Part shown: one piece after another, positions 36,202 to 45,844 of the stretch
Numbering within the stretch: position 1 is the stretch's first letter
How the letters are laid out: each line of letters begins with the position of its first letter
NCBI GenBank assembly: GCA_029246285.1
Contig: JAQWNW010000043.1
Coordinates: 1-64,000 of the forward strand
Direction of reading: 5' to 3'
Origin: Paracoccaceae bacterium
GTDB lineage: Bacteria; Pseudomonadota; Alphaproteobacteria; Rhodobacterales; Rhodobacteraceae
Length of the DNA stretch: 64,000 bases
Notes under the pieces: model-generated
The model's database searches: none
What the model saw: the letters and a program-made list of their open reading frames with translations, nothing else
Told to the model about the DNA's origin: nothing
Program-made: the position numbers and the translations under genes

Positions 36202-36720
36202 ATGTCAATTAAGTATTTTAGTTATGGTTCTAATATGTCTGCTTCTTATTTGAGAAGGTTTCGAAATGTTGAAACTTCGTGGAGTGCGGTAGGGAAGTTA
36301 AAAGATTATCAATTCGTGATGAATATGCCTGGACCTAATTTTGTTGAACCAGGTTTTGGCAATATTATTCGTTGTAAAGGTTCCGCAGTAGAGGGTATGT
36401 TACATAAAATATCGGAGGACGATTTTAAGCGCATAGTAGCTTCTGAGGGAGAAGATTACTCGGTAGAAGAAATAATAGTAGAAACAAGTTCAAAGACAGA
36501 GTTGTCAAAAACCTTAATTTATAAATCAGAATTGTCAGAATTGAAAACTTCGCGCCGATATTTGAAACTAATTGTTCAAGCAGCCCGAGAGAATAAGTTA
36601 AGTACTCAGTATATAAATGAGCTAAGTGGCAAAGCTTCAGTTTATTACCCGATTATTTCAGAGTTTTATTCAATCGTTGTTTACTTTTGGGTTAAAAGCC
36701 GGGCTCGTAAGATAAAGTAA
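36202..36720 (+). CDS. Gamma-glutamylcyclotransferase-like protein
   Basis: A 172-residue protein with the family opening YFSYGSNMSASYLRRF and the glutamate-bearing ASEGEDYSVEE segment near residue 83. The fold cleaves gamma-glutamyl amines or amides to 5-oxoproline, and it is related to AIG2/GGCT. GGAG 10 bases before the ATG at 36202 sets the start; a longer frame reading from 36175 is unlikely. The C-terminal 60 residues, ending in a basic tail, are poorly conserved, so the substrate is uncertain. Confidence 0.72.
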   Translation: MSIKYFSYGSNMSASYLRRFRNVETSWSAVGKLKDYQFVMNMPGPNFVEPGFGNIIRCKGSAVEGMLHKISEDDFKRIVASEGEDYSVEEIIVETSSKTELSKTLIYKSELSELKTSRRYLKLIVQAARENKLSTQYINELSGKASVYYPIISEFYSIVVYFWVKSRARKIK

Positions 36721-36777
36721 ATGATACTATTATGATAAAATTTAAACTCTAATAATAAAATTGATAGGAAATCGGCA

Positions 36778-37488
36778 ATGGCAACTGTTTTCGTTACAGG
36801 TACTAATAAGGGCTTGGGCTATGAGTTCGTAAGACAATATTTAAAGCTAGGGTATAAAGTGATAGCAACATGTCGAAATATTTCACACGCCAATAATCTG
36901 ATTAGTTTAAGGTCAATCTCTTCAGATAAGCTCAAACTTGTCGAAATGGATTTGAATGATGTTGGTTCAGTGAAAAATCTTTCAAAGACATTAAAAAACG
37001 ATGTTATTGACATTTTTATAAGTAATGCTGCCACAAATTTAGGGTACATCTCTAATAAAGAGAAAAATATCTTCGGAGCAATTGATGAAAAGATCTGGAT
37101 GGAAGTCCTTAAATTGAATTGTGTCATGCCACTTATGATCGCCCAACAATTGAAGGAAAATATTTTAAATGGAGTTGAAAAAAAGATGGTTTTCATGAGT
37201 GCAAAAACTGCTTCTATAAAGGATAATAGTAGCGGTGGCATGTATATCAATAGATCTACTAGAACTGCGCTTAATCAAGTCGTAAAGTCACTATCAATAG
37301 ACTTAGAAAAAGATCATGTTAATGTGCTTGCGATGAGCCCTGGATGGGTAAAAACAGATTCTGGTGGAAAAGGGGCTCTGATAGATATTAAAACGAGTGT
37401 TGTTGGAATGATAAATGTAATCAGTAAATTAAACCGTGAATCTTCAGGTTCTTTTATGGATTACAAAGGAGAGATCATTCCGTGGTGA
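36778..37488 (+). CDS. SDR-fold protein with both catalytic Tyr and Lys replaced
   Basis: A 236-residue short-chain dehydrogenase relative of the C-factor/CsgA branch. The cofactor motif TGTNKGLG is intact, NNAG reads SNAA, and a Ser is kept in FMSAKTAS. In the active-site block GGMYINRSTRTALN, aligned with family GGFYAYRSSKAALN, the catalytic Tyr is Asn158 and the catalytic Lys is Arg162. It therefore may not act as a dehydrogenase and could be a binding or signalling protein. AGGAA supports the start. Confidence 0.82.
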   Translation: MATVFVTGTNKGLGYEFVRQYLKLGYKVIATCRNISHANNLISLRSISSDKLKLVEMDLNDVGSVKNLSKTLKNDVIDIFISNAATNLGYISNKEKNIFGAIDEKIWMEVLKLNCVMPLMIAQQLKENILNGVEKKMVFMSAKTASIKDNSSGGMYINRSTRTALNQVVKSLSIDLEKDHVNVLAMSPGWVKTDSGGKGALIDIKTSVVGMINVISKLNRESSGSFMDYKGEIIPW

Positions 37489-37577
37489 TTTGAAGGTGAC
37501 TGGGCGTTGAACTAAAAAACAATATTGTTCTGTTTTTAATTCTTAAATACTAAATGCTAAAAAGGAAATTTAATTTT

Positions 37578-38435
37578 ATGAGTGAACGGATTCCTAGACC
37601 GCGACGTAGTTTTATTTTCACCCCAGGCTTAAGGCCTGAAATGTTTCCAAAAGCATTAGCTTCTGGTGCCGATATGGTTTGTATTGAACTAGAGGATGGG
37701 ATTGCTCCCAAAGACAAAAAGGAAGCTCGAATAAAAGCTTTAAAGTTATTTGAAGCTCCTCAAGCAGAAGATGGCGTGGAAAGAATTCTAAGAATAAATT
37801 CTATACGAGAGCGATTTGGGATCGAAGATATTTTAGCAATTTTAGAAGCAAAAAACCCACCACCAAGTTTAATGATGCCAAAAGTCAAACATCCGGAAGA
37901 AGTGGTTATGTTAGACCAATTATTAACCGAAAGAGGGCATGAAACGCGATTGCACGTGATTATTGAAACAAATGCAGGGCTCGAAGCATCATATGAAATT
38001 GCGAATTGCAGTAAACGAATTGAGGCTATGTTTTTTGGTGGTGTTGATATGGCTGCAGAACTGCGTTGTGAAAACAATTGGGAACAGCTTTTGCATGCCC
38101 GTTCAAAAGTTGTCCATGCTGCTGCTTCAGCAGGTTTGGATGTTATTGATGTCCCTTATTTGGACTTGCAAAATCTTGATGGAATGTGTCTTGAAGCAAA
38201 AAAGGCTAAAGACCTTGGATTTGCGGGTAAAGGTTCAATACACCCTAAGCAAATAGAACTATTAAATGATATCTTTACGCCTTCAGATGAAAGGATAGCC
38301 CAAGCTAGAAAAATAATTACGACATTCGAAGAAGCGGATACTGGGCTTGTTGTTGTTGATGGAAAATTGATTGAAAAACCCGTGATGCGCGAGATGTATC
38401 GCATTGTGTCAATTGCAAATAAACTAGGTAAATAA
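37578..38435 (+). CDS. CitE-like HpcH/HpaI aldolase/lyase
   Basis: A 285-residue TIM-barrel protein of the citrate lyase beta-chain/malyl-CoA lyase superfamily. It has RRSFIFTPGLRPEMFPKA, the metal-binding CIELEDGIAPKDK, the MMPKVKHPEE segment, the glutamate-bearing HVIIETNAGLEA, FFGGVDMAA and GFAGKGSIHPKQI. Members cleave malyl-CoA, beta-methylmalyl-CoA or similar thioesters using Mg2+. The ATG at 37578 follows AAAGGAAA; a frame extension of 8 residues is possible. The substrate cannot be decided by eye. Confidence 0.85.
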   Translation: MSERIPRPRRSFIFTPGLRPEMFPKALASGADMVCIELEDGIAPKDKKEARIKALKLFEAPQAEDGVERILRINSIRERFGIEDILAILEAKNPPPSLMMPKVKHPEEVVMLDQLLTERGHETRLHVIIETNAGLEASYEIANCSKRIEAMFFGGVDMAAELRCENNWEQLLHARSKVVHAAASAGLDVIDVPYLDLQNLDGMCLEAKKAKDLGFAGKGSIHPKQIELLNDIFTPSDERIAQARKIITTFEEADTGLVVVDGKLIEKPVMREMYRIVSIANKLGK

Positions 38436-38493
38436 AAATAAGAATTGAGTAAGATTTTGAGAACACAAAATATAAAGAATTATAGGATACCTT

Positions 38494-39114
38494 ATGATAA
38501 AGAAATTTGATAGTTCCACTGCACTTTTATTAGTTGATGTTCAAAAAGGTGTTAACGATACATCATATTATGGTGGTTTGAATGGCAGACGAAATAATTT
38601 TGATGCCGAAGACAACATCTTAAAAATCTTAAAAAAATGGCGTTTATCTGATAGAAAAGTAGCATTTACGAAGCACAATTCCAGAGAGACAGGCTCTCCA
38701 TTGAAATTAGATTTAGAAAGTGGTCAGCAGCTTTCTGGAATGGAGCCTGAATCGGATGATATTGTAGTAGTAAAAGATGTTAATAGTGGTTTTATTGGCA
38801 CCTCGTTAGAATTGGATTTGCGACGGGCAGGGGTCCAACGTCTTTTAGTTGTGGGTTTTTTTACAAATGTTTGCATTGAAACAACGGTACGTATGGCGGG
38901 TAATATGGGTTTTGATACATATTTGGTTCATGATGCATGTGCAGCTATGAACGTTCTTGGCCATGACGGTAAAGATTATGATCCAGATTTAGTACACGAT
39001 ATGGCAATCGCTAATTTGCATGGGGAATTCTGTACAGGTATTTCTACAGATGAGGCTCTTTTATTATGTGAGGCTAATGCTTCTCATTTAAATCGCGTGC
39101 AAGGTAACGAGTAA
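38494..39114 (+). CDS. Isochorismatase-family cysteine hydrolase
   Basis: A 206-residue protein with the isochorismatase fold. The expected triad is visible: Asp in LLVDVQKGVND, Lys in DVNSGF context, and Cys in GFFTNVCIETTVRMAG. Members hydrolyse amides such as N-carbamoylsarcosine, biuret or nicotinamide. Its stop codon overlaps the next start (TAATG), so it is translationally coupled to an amidinotransferase-family protein. The pair suggests processing of guanidino or amide nitrogen, which is inference. Confidence 0.85.
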   Translation: MIKKFDSSTALLLVDVQKGVNDTSYYGGLNGRRNNFDAEDNILKILKKWRLSDRKVAFTKHNSRETGSPLKLDLESGQQLSGMEPESDDIVVVKDVNSGFIGTSLELDLRRAGVQRLLVVGFFTNVCIETTVRMAGNMGFDTYLVHDACAAMNVLGHDGKDYDPDLVHDMAIANLHGEFCTGISTDEALLLCEANASHLNRVQGNE

Positions 39115-39980
39115 TGTTTGGTGTGTCATCAATGACTGAGCAATTGAGAAAAGTTGCATTGCTCAAGCCGTCTGAAGCATTAATCAAAGCTGACCCAAAA
39201 AAATGGCATTATGGGCCCGATTTTGACCCTAATAAAATTAGTGATGTACATGGTTCTTTTACTAATTTGTTAATTGATAATGGCGTGGAGGTGTTTTGGA
39301 TAGATGATAAGAGTTCTGGAATAGCCGATGCGGTTTTTACATATGATGCTTCTTTAATGACTAAGCACGGTGCAATTTTAATGTCACCAGGAAAGGTACT
39401 CCGCGCTGGAGAGCAGGATTTACATCAGGCATTTTATGAAAGTTGTAAAATTCCAGTTATAGGCTCTATTTCTGGTACTGGACGAGCTGAAGCTGGTGAT
39501 ACTTTATGGCTCGACAACTCAACATTGATAGTCGGGCGTGGGTTTCGAACGAACCAGCAAGGAGTCGATCAGATAAGAGATATCTTAGAGCCCCTAGGGG
39601 TGGAAGTATTGGTATACGATTTGCCATTTTATAAAGGTGCGGACGCCTGTTTGCATTTGATGTCTCTCATTAGTTTGGTTGATACGCGTATTGCTCTGGT
39701 AGCTTTGCAATTGTTGCCAGTTGGATTTTATGAATTGTTAAAATCTCGGGGTTTCCAAATTATCGAAGCACCAGCCACTGAATTTGAAACAAGCAATACC
39801 TTGAGTACAAACGTATTGGCTTTGTCTCCTGGAAGATGTGTTATGTTGAATAATTTACCTTTAACGACAAAAAAGTTGGAACAATTTGGAATCCATGTTC
39901 AGGTGTTTAATGGAGATGCTTTATGCATTGGTTGCGAAGGTGGGCCTACTTGTTTGACCCGTCCTTTATTGCGTGATTAA
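39114..39980 (+). CDS. Amidinotransferase/dimethylargininase-family protein
   Basis: A 288-residue pentein-fold protein. Family marks are LWLDNSTLIVGRGFRTN, a His in ACLHLMSLIS and a catalytic-type Cys in GGPTCLTRPLL at the C-terminus. Such enzymes (DDAH, arginine deiminase relatives) act on guanidino groups. An alternative ATG at 39132 is possible. It is coupled to the isochorismatase; an agmatine deiminase of the same superfamily is at 59867-60862. Which guanidine compound is used is unknown. Confidence 0.82.
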   Translation: MFGVSSMTEQLRKVALLKPSEALIKADPKKWHYGPDFDPNKISDVHGSFTNLLIDNGVEVFWIDDKSSGIADAVFTYDASLMTKHGAILMSPGKVLRAGEQDLHQAFYESCKIPVIGSISGTGRAEAGDTLWLDNSTLIVGRGFRTNQQGVDQIRDILEPLGVEVLVYDLPFYKGADACLHLMSLISLVDTRIALVALQLLPVGFYELLKSRGFQIIEAPATEFETSNTLSTNVLALSPGRCVMLNNLPLTTKKLEQFGIHVQVFNGDALCIGCEGGPTCLTRPLLRD

Positions 39981-39983
39981 TTC

Positions 39984-40253
39984 TTAATTCTCATACCATG
40001 TTATCTCAGTTGACTCTAAGATATGCCCAGAGGCTGTAACTTCCATTTCCATTTCTTTGAAGAACGTTTCCATTTTCTCTTGTGACTCCACATGAAGTAA
40101 GCACGCACATGTAGATGAGTCATCGGATGCTTGCCCATGGAAAATTTCAACTATTCCCGCCTTTCTAGCTATTGGTTGAGCAGCGTAAAAACCTTTTTCC
40201 CAATCGGAAAACTCATTATTAATTTTAAATTTCACAAACGCATATTTAGCCAT
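39984..40253 (-). CDS. DUF3764-like small protein
   Basis: An 89-residue protein opening FVKFKINNEFSDWEKGF, with a HVESQEKMETFF block, resembling DUF3764, a small alpha+beta barrel family. Function is unknown. It is the last gene of the TmpA/TmpB-like operon, 17 bases after the HD-domain gene, with a clear AAGGAAAG ribosome site. A paralogue is at 60957-61271. Confidence 0.6.
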   Translation of the reverse strand: MAKYAFVKFKINNEFSDWEKGFYAAQPIARKAGIVEIFHGQASDDSSTCACLLHVESQEKMETFFKEMEMEVTASGHILESTEITWYEN

Positions 40254-40270
40254 AGTTTTTTCTTTCCTTT

Positions 40271-40870
40271 TTAATTTTCTAGTGCTGTTACATGTTGATC
40301 AACGATATGTTGAACTCGTGGAGCATAATATGAAAATGGTGGTGTTTTCATTTCAGGATCTTTACCAGCATCATCAAAAAGTCGGACTTTTAAGATTTCA
40401 TTCAAATATGGTTTTTTTTCAAACTCGATTATCTCTTTTCTGTTCATTGGTCCTCCCTGAAGATGGAGTGAGTGAATAGAAGCTTTTGACAATCTGTTCA
40501 TGTATGACGGATCAGTCGCACATAAATATCTTTTTGCTGCAACATGAAACTGCACACAATCAGTTACTAATTTTGGAAAAAATCTTTTGAGTATTTCTGC
40601 TCCAGAGTTTTCATGAAACTTGTCTGAAGTGTCGGACATATTAAACATGCCAAATTCACTAGTAAAATGTCCTATATCGTGCAGTAATGTGGCAACAATC
40701 GTAATATCACTTTCCCCCTTTTGTTCCGCTAGTTTTGCACCTTGTAACATGTGTTGTGCCATAGTTACTGGTTCTCCTAGATACTCTTCATTTCCCCTGC
40801 GTTCAAAAAGGTCTTCAAGAAATGTGACTATGTTTTTTGAATTTAGTCTTAAAAAAATTGATTTTTTCAT
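40271..40870 (-). CDS. PhnZ/TmpB-like HD-domain mixed-valent diiron oxygenase
   Basis: A 199-residue HD-domain protein that tracks PhnZ closely. Tyr30 and Glu33 (YLGE), His40, His64, Asp65, His86, His109 and Asp166/167 fall at constant offsets (5-6) from PhnZ Tyr24, Glu27, His34, His58, Asp59, His80, His104 and Asp161. VAAKRYLC and ALQGGPM-like SLHLQGGPMNRKE also match. PhnZ-type enzymes use a diiron centre and oxygen to cleave the C-P bond of 1-hydroxyalkylphosphonates. With a BBOX-like partner upstream (14-base gap), TmpB is favoured; its product would be glycine betaine plus phosphate. Substrate preference needs assay. Confidence 0.82.
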   Translation of the reverse strand: MKKSIFLRLNSKNIVTFLEDLFERRGNEEYLGEPVTMAQHMLQGAKLAEQKGESDITIVATLLHDIGHFTSEFGMFNMSDTSDKFHENSGAEILKRFFPKLVTDCVQFHVAAKRYLCATDPSYMNRLSKASIHSLHLQGGPMNRKEIIEFEKKPYLNEILKVRLFDDAGKDPEMKTPPFSYYAPRVQHIVDQHVTALEN

Positions 40871-40884
40871 TTTATTAATTCATT

Positions 40885-42015
<1,131 letters not shown>

Positions 42016-42076
42016 TTATTTTCCTAAATTAATTTTTGATAATTGGTGAAAAATATCAAGTAAATTTATCATTAAC

Positions 42077-43075
42077 TCATTGTTTGGGCGGTAACTTGTT
42101 CAAATGTCTTAACATCTCTACAAAAGAAAATAGACGATTTTCTTGATAGGATTTGATGTCCAATCCTTCATAATTTAAGAATCCTTGTCGGTCTTTAAGC
42201 CCGTTTCGATTGTTTTTCATATTATCGTTGATTATTTTTGGTGCGGAAAATCTATCATCACCCGTGGCTTTGGTCATATATTGGCTTGCATAGTACAAAA
42301 TATCTCCCCCACCCCAATCAATGAATTCTAAAAGACCCAATATCGCAAATCTAAATCCAAATCCATATTTTGTAGCCTTATCTATATCCTCTGCTGATGC
42401 TACTCCTTCTTCAACCAGCCTTGCTGCTTCATTCATGGCAAGTGCTTGAATTCTGGGAACAATATAACCAGGACTCGCGGAGCAAATGATGGGCACTTTT
42501 CCAATTTTTTCTAAAATATTTTTCAAGTGATTAGTTGTTGTTTTAAGTGTTTTTGCTCCTGGAGATAGTTCAACCAAAGGAACTAAAAAAGCTGGATTTA
42601 GCCAGTGAGCATTCAGAAAACGGTCTGGATATTTTACAAATACTTGCAAATCATTGGATAAGATCGTCGATGTGGTTGAAGCGATTATCGCGTCACTAGG
42701 TGCGTTTTCTGAAATAAATGTCAGAGCCTGTTTTTTTGCTTCAATTGTTTCAGGAACACCTTCAAAAATTAAATTTGAATTTCTCAATATCTCTTCACAT
42801 CCCTGAAGGCCATGTAATGAAATTTTGTTTATAATTTTCTTGGCTTCATTTTGAGTTAAAACATTAAATTTTTCTAATAAACTTATAGATTCATGAATTT
42901 CTTTGTTTGTTTCCTCCAATAATTGGAGGAACTGTCTTTTACTTCTCCTCTTTAGATCTATTAATTTTACTGTGTAACCCGACAAGGCAAATGAAATTGC
43001 AATGCCTCGCCCCATTCGCCCCATACCAACCGCGGTTATAGAGTTGTTTTGCATTTTTTTATCATTTAAAGCCAT
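42077..43075 (-). CDS. 3-hydroxyacyl-CoA dehydrogenase family protein
   Basis: A 332-residue dehydrogenase with the NAD-binding opening TAVGMGRMGRGIAISFALSG, a IFEGVPETIEAKK catalytic region, the active-site His in NAHWLNPAFLVPLVEL and a single C-terminal domain. Reading AHWLNP in place of the usual HFFNPP marks it off from typical fatty-acid beta-oxidation enzymes. An ATG at 43075 was chosen because it overlaps the upstream gene by 14 bases. It precedes the TmpA-like gene by 64 bases and may act on a betaine or hydroxy acid rather than an acyl-CoA. Confidence 0.78.
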   Translation of the reverse strand: MALNDKKMQNNSITAVGMGRMGRGIAISFALSGYTVKLIDLKRRSKRQFLQLLEETNKEIHESISLLEKFNVLTQNEAKKIINKISLHGLQGCEEILRNSNLIFEGVPETIEAKKQALTFISENAPSDAIIASTTSTILSNDLQVFVKYPDRFLNAHWLNPAFLVPLVELSPGAKTLKTTTNHLKNILEKIGKVPIICSASPGYIVPRIQALAMNEAARLVEEGVASAEDIDKATKYGFGFRFAILGLLEFIDWGGGDILYYASQYMTKATGDDRFSAPKIINDNMKNNRNGLKDRQGFLNYEGLDIKSYQENRLFSFVEMLRHLNKLPPKQ

Positions 43076-44150
43076 TATCAAGTATCTCTTTGAGTTGACT
43101 GATGCTGTAATTTTCTATGTTTAGGTTTTTCAATGAACGACCTTTTTCACTAAAGTTTATTTCACATACTGAAGATCCTAAATTTAACAGCCCTTCTGCA
43201 ACTGGGGTTGATACATTCGCCCATTTTGCGATTGACACCATTAGAGCTAGACCAATTTCTATATCTTCTCGCATATATCTATGTTCTTTGAGAATTAGTT
43301 TCTCTCGCCAATCTCCGCTATCTATCAATTTTTCATGCGCAACATTTCCATACATCCACTCTTCACGACTATTGTCGTAATGATCTGCCAAGGGAAAGTG
43401 ATGAGAAGTATAACCTAAGGTTTTTCGAATTTTTATACGTTCATTATCGAGAGCAGTAGTTACATTTCTAATGGCAGGTTGAGTTCCTTCATTATGAATA
43501 TCCCAGTAATCAAAATGCTCAATTGGCCCCGCATTCATTATTATTAATGGTGGATGGATTATTGGCCCAGCATTCATCAAAGCTGCTGATAAAATATCTC
43601 CACAATCTTCCACAGATGGGTAGGCTTTTTTGATGATTGATAGTGCCCTGTCTTTATTTTTTTGAGGAAAAACACCAGTTGGTAATCTAGTCGCTCTTGT
43701 TGTGATCGCGATCGTATTGGTGCCATTTAAGCGTGCCAGATATGGTAAAGTTCCAGATTCTGCGTAGCAAACATTTATATTTTTTTTGATGTGATGCTGT
43801 GACTTGGCAAATAACCAACTACCGAAGCTTCCTGGAGGCAACAAAACTACCTGATTATTTTCTAAAAAGGGTACTACAATTTTGGCTAAATCTAGCTGTC
43901 CAGTTGCTGGAATGGGGCAAACTATTAAATCTACTCCCTTTATAACTTTCGCAATATCAGAACTTACAGTGGGTATCTTTACTTCTTTAACGCCGTTAAA
44001 ATCTTTCAAATGGATTATATTATTAGCTGCTTTTAGCTCTTTAATTTTCTTTTTGTCTCTTCTCCAGTATTTTACAATATGTCCGTTTAGGGTCAGATCT
44101 GCTGCTGCGGCTATAGAACCGTTTCCTCCACCTAGTACTGCTATTTCCAT
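43062..44150 (-). CDS. NAD/NADP octopine/nopaline dehydrogenase family protein
   Basis: A 362-residue opine dehydrogenase-like protein. It opens IAVLGGGNGSIAAAADLTLNG (an NAD(P)-binding loop) and keeps VLLPPGSFGSW, NAGPIIHPPL, NAGPIEHFDYW and the catalytic-type His in that segment. Opine dehydrogenases reductively join an amino acid and a keto acid, or run in reverse. It starts the putative phosphonate/betaine operon and overlaps the hydroxyacyl-CoA-dehydrogenase gene. An ATG at 44162 is possible; 44150 gives the usual family start. Confidence 0.82.
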   Translation of the reverse strand: MEIAVLGGGNGSIAAAADLTLNGHIVKYWRRDKKKIKELKAANNIIHLKDFNGVKEVKIPTVSSDIAKVIKGVDLIVCPIPATGQLDLAKIVVPFLENNQVVLLPPGSFGSWLFAKSQHHIKKNINVCYAESGTLPYLARLNGTNTIAITTRATRLPTGVFPQKNKDRALSIIKKAYPSVEDCGDILSAALMNAGPIIHPPLIIMNAGPIEHFDYWDIHNEGTQPAIRNVTTALDNERIKIRKTLGYTSHHFPLADHYDNSREEWMYGNVAHEKLIDSGDWREKLILKEHRYMREDIEIGLALMVSIAKWANVSTPVAEGLLNLGSSVCEINFSEKGRSLKNLNIENYSISQLKEILDNGFK

Positions 44151-44264
44151 TGTCGGCCCCATAAGTTTTTTAGATCACCCCATATAACACTGTAAGTAAT
44201 ATTAATCCAAACGTTAGCAGAGAATAATCAAAAAGCGATTATTATTTTTATATAGTTTTAGGAT

Positions 44265-45449
44265 TTATTGGTTGGAGTTGTGTAATGGCTTTTGTGATAA
44301 GGATATTGCTGCTGCGACTATCAATATAAAAGCCGCAGTCAATAAGCTCATTCCAAGATCTTGAAAGATGTCTCCAACTAGACCTGCACCATAGGGTCCT
44401 ACGGTTTGGGCAATAGCAAAGACAACTGTAAATAAGCTCATTGCTTTTGCCCAACTATCAGAACTTAAATTTTGGCGAGTAAAGTTAGTAACTGCACTAG
44501 GTGCCATAAATACTGATAATCCAAAAACTAAAGCAGATATAAAAAATGTGAGAGTACCATTAAATATGACTGGTAAGGCTGAACCGATTGCAATGCACGT
44601 AAGGATTAATGCTAAAGGAAATCCAGAAGCGTATCGCTTCAAAATAGGTCCCCAAATGATTGGTGAAAAACATATACTAAGACCGAGAAGTATCCATATT
44701 AATGTAATAAAGCCTGCACTAGCCGATTGTTCGGTCATCCACGCAGATAAAAAAGTCAAGTATACTATGTAACCAAGTCCAAAACCCGCATACCCAGCTA
44801 GTTCAGGCCAAATTTTCTTGATTGGTAAAGTGGTAGGCGCAACTGTGTTTTGAATTGCAGGCTTTAATTGCAGTGAAGCCCAAATACCGAGCGGTAAAAA
44901 CAGAAGACTAATTGTTCCTATAATTATCCAGCCAAATGACCATATGTTAGTTCCAAAGGTTTCTATCATTAATGGAATAAAAGCACCGGATAAAACTATT
45001 CCTAATCCACCTCCAGAGCCAAATAATATTGCGATAGCTAAGGCATTTTTCTTGGGCTCTTTAGGAAATAAGCCAGCCGTAAGGGCGCCAGCCGTGGAGA
45101 AGGACATTGCCCCAAAAATACCAGCCAGAATTCTCCATAATGTTTGCCACCACATCTCCGCATTTAAACCCGTCACTAAAAGTGTAAAAGTTGTTGTGAT
45201 TAAACCGAAAGCAAAAAGATGGGAGGGAGAGTATTTGCGTATTAGTAACATCGTTAGAACAGCACCCATTATGTAACCGAGAGCATTGGCTGTGTTTAAC
45301 CAGCCAGATTGCGCATAATTCCAACCCATTTCAATTTTCATCGCCGGTAGAAGCAAACCATATGCAAAACGGGCAAATCCATTGGTGACCGTTAAACCCA
45401 ATGCAAGCCCAGTAAGTATTAACCAAGATTTTAATTCAGAAGACTTCAT
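44265..45449 (-). CDS. MFS transporter, YbfB/YjiJ family
   Basis: A 394-residue protein with twelve hydrophobic helices. The opening GLALGLTVTNGFARFAYGLL and the LNTANALGYIMGA segment are typical of the YbfB/YjiJ branch. It would transport a small organic compound across the inner membrane. An ATG at 45449 gives a normal start but has no visible ribosome site. It ends 114 bases before the opine-dehydrogenase gene on the same strand, so it could be read with the operon downstream. Confidence 0.85.
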   Translation of the reverse strand: MKSSELKSWLILTGLALGLTVTNGFARFAYGLLLPAMKIEMGWNYAQSGWLNTANALGYIMGAVLTMLLIRKYSPSHLFAFGLITTTFTLLVTGLNAEMWWQTLWRILAGIFGAMSFSTAGALTAGLFPKEPKKNALAIAILFGSGGGLGIVLSGAFIPLMIETFGTNIWSFGWIIIGTISLLFLPLGIWASLQLKPAIQNTVAPTTLPIKKIWPELAGYAGFGLGYIVYLTFLSAWMTEQSASAGFITLIWILLGLSICFSPIIWGPILKRYASGFPLALILTCIAIGSALPVIFNGTLTFFISALVFGLSVFMAPSAVTNFTRQNLSSDSWAKAMSLFTVVFAIAQTVGPYGAGLVGDIFQDLGMSLLTAAFILIVAAAISLSQKPLHNSNQ

Positions 45450-45588
45450 ATGTATTAGATCATTTTTGGGACATTGTAATTTTATTATAAATGGATTCAA
45501 AGATTATATAACTACTACTCTTTACACATTTGATTTCAATAATCATAGTAAGGACATTCAATGCATTGATTTCCTAAGCAGGAGAAAT

Positions 45589-45777
45589 ATGGAAGAAAAT
45601 TTTGACTTTCAGAGTAAGCTTGGACCTCGTTGCCCGAGATGTCAAAGCCCATTAAGCACTGTGAATGTACATGGGCATGAGCAATGTGTTTACTGCAAAT
45701 CAAATATATTTGAGTGTTGCTCTGGTGATACTTGTGAAACAAATGTTAATTTGAGTGTTAAATATAAGCGCTCTTAG
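45589..45777 (+). CDS. Small zinc-ribbon protein (62 aa)
   Basis: A 62-residue protein with CPRC near residues 15-18 and CVYC near 33-36, forming one zinc ribbon, followed by a cysteine-rich ECCSGDTC segment. An AGGAG site 5-6 bases before the ATG at 45589 sets the start; a longer frame from 45382 is not needed. It lies alone between the convergent MFS and ferritin-like genes. The extra three cysteines beyond the ribbon suggest a second metal site. Function unknown. Confidence 0.62.
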   Translation: MEENFDFQSKLGPRCPRCQSPLSTVNVHGHEQCVYCKSNIFECCSGDTCETNVNLSVKYKRS

Positions 45778-45844
45778 AATCAGATCTGCGAAGTCATAAG
45801 GATTGATAGTACATTTACCAAATGTAGCGTTTTATTTGTATTAT

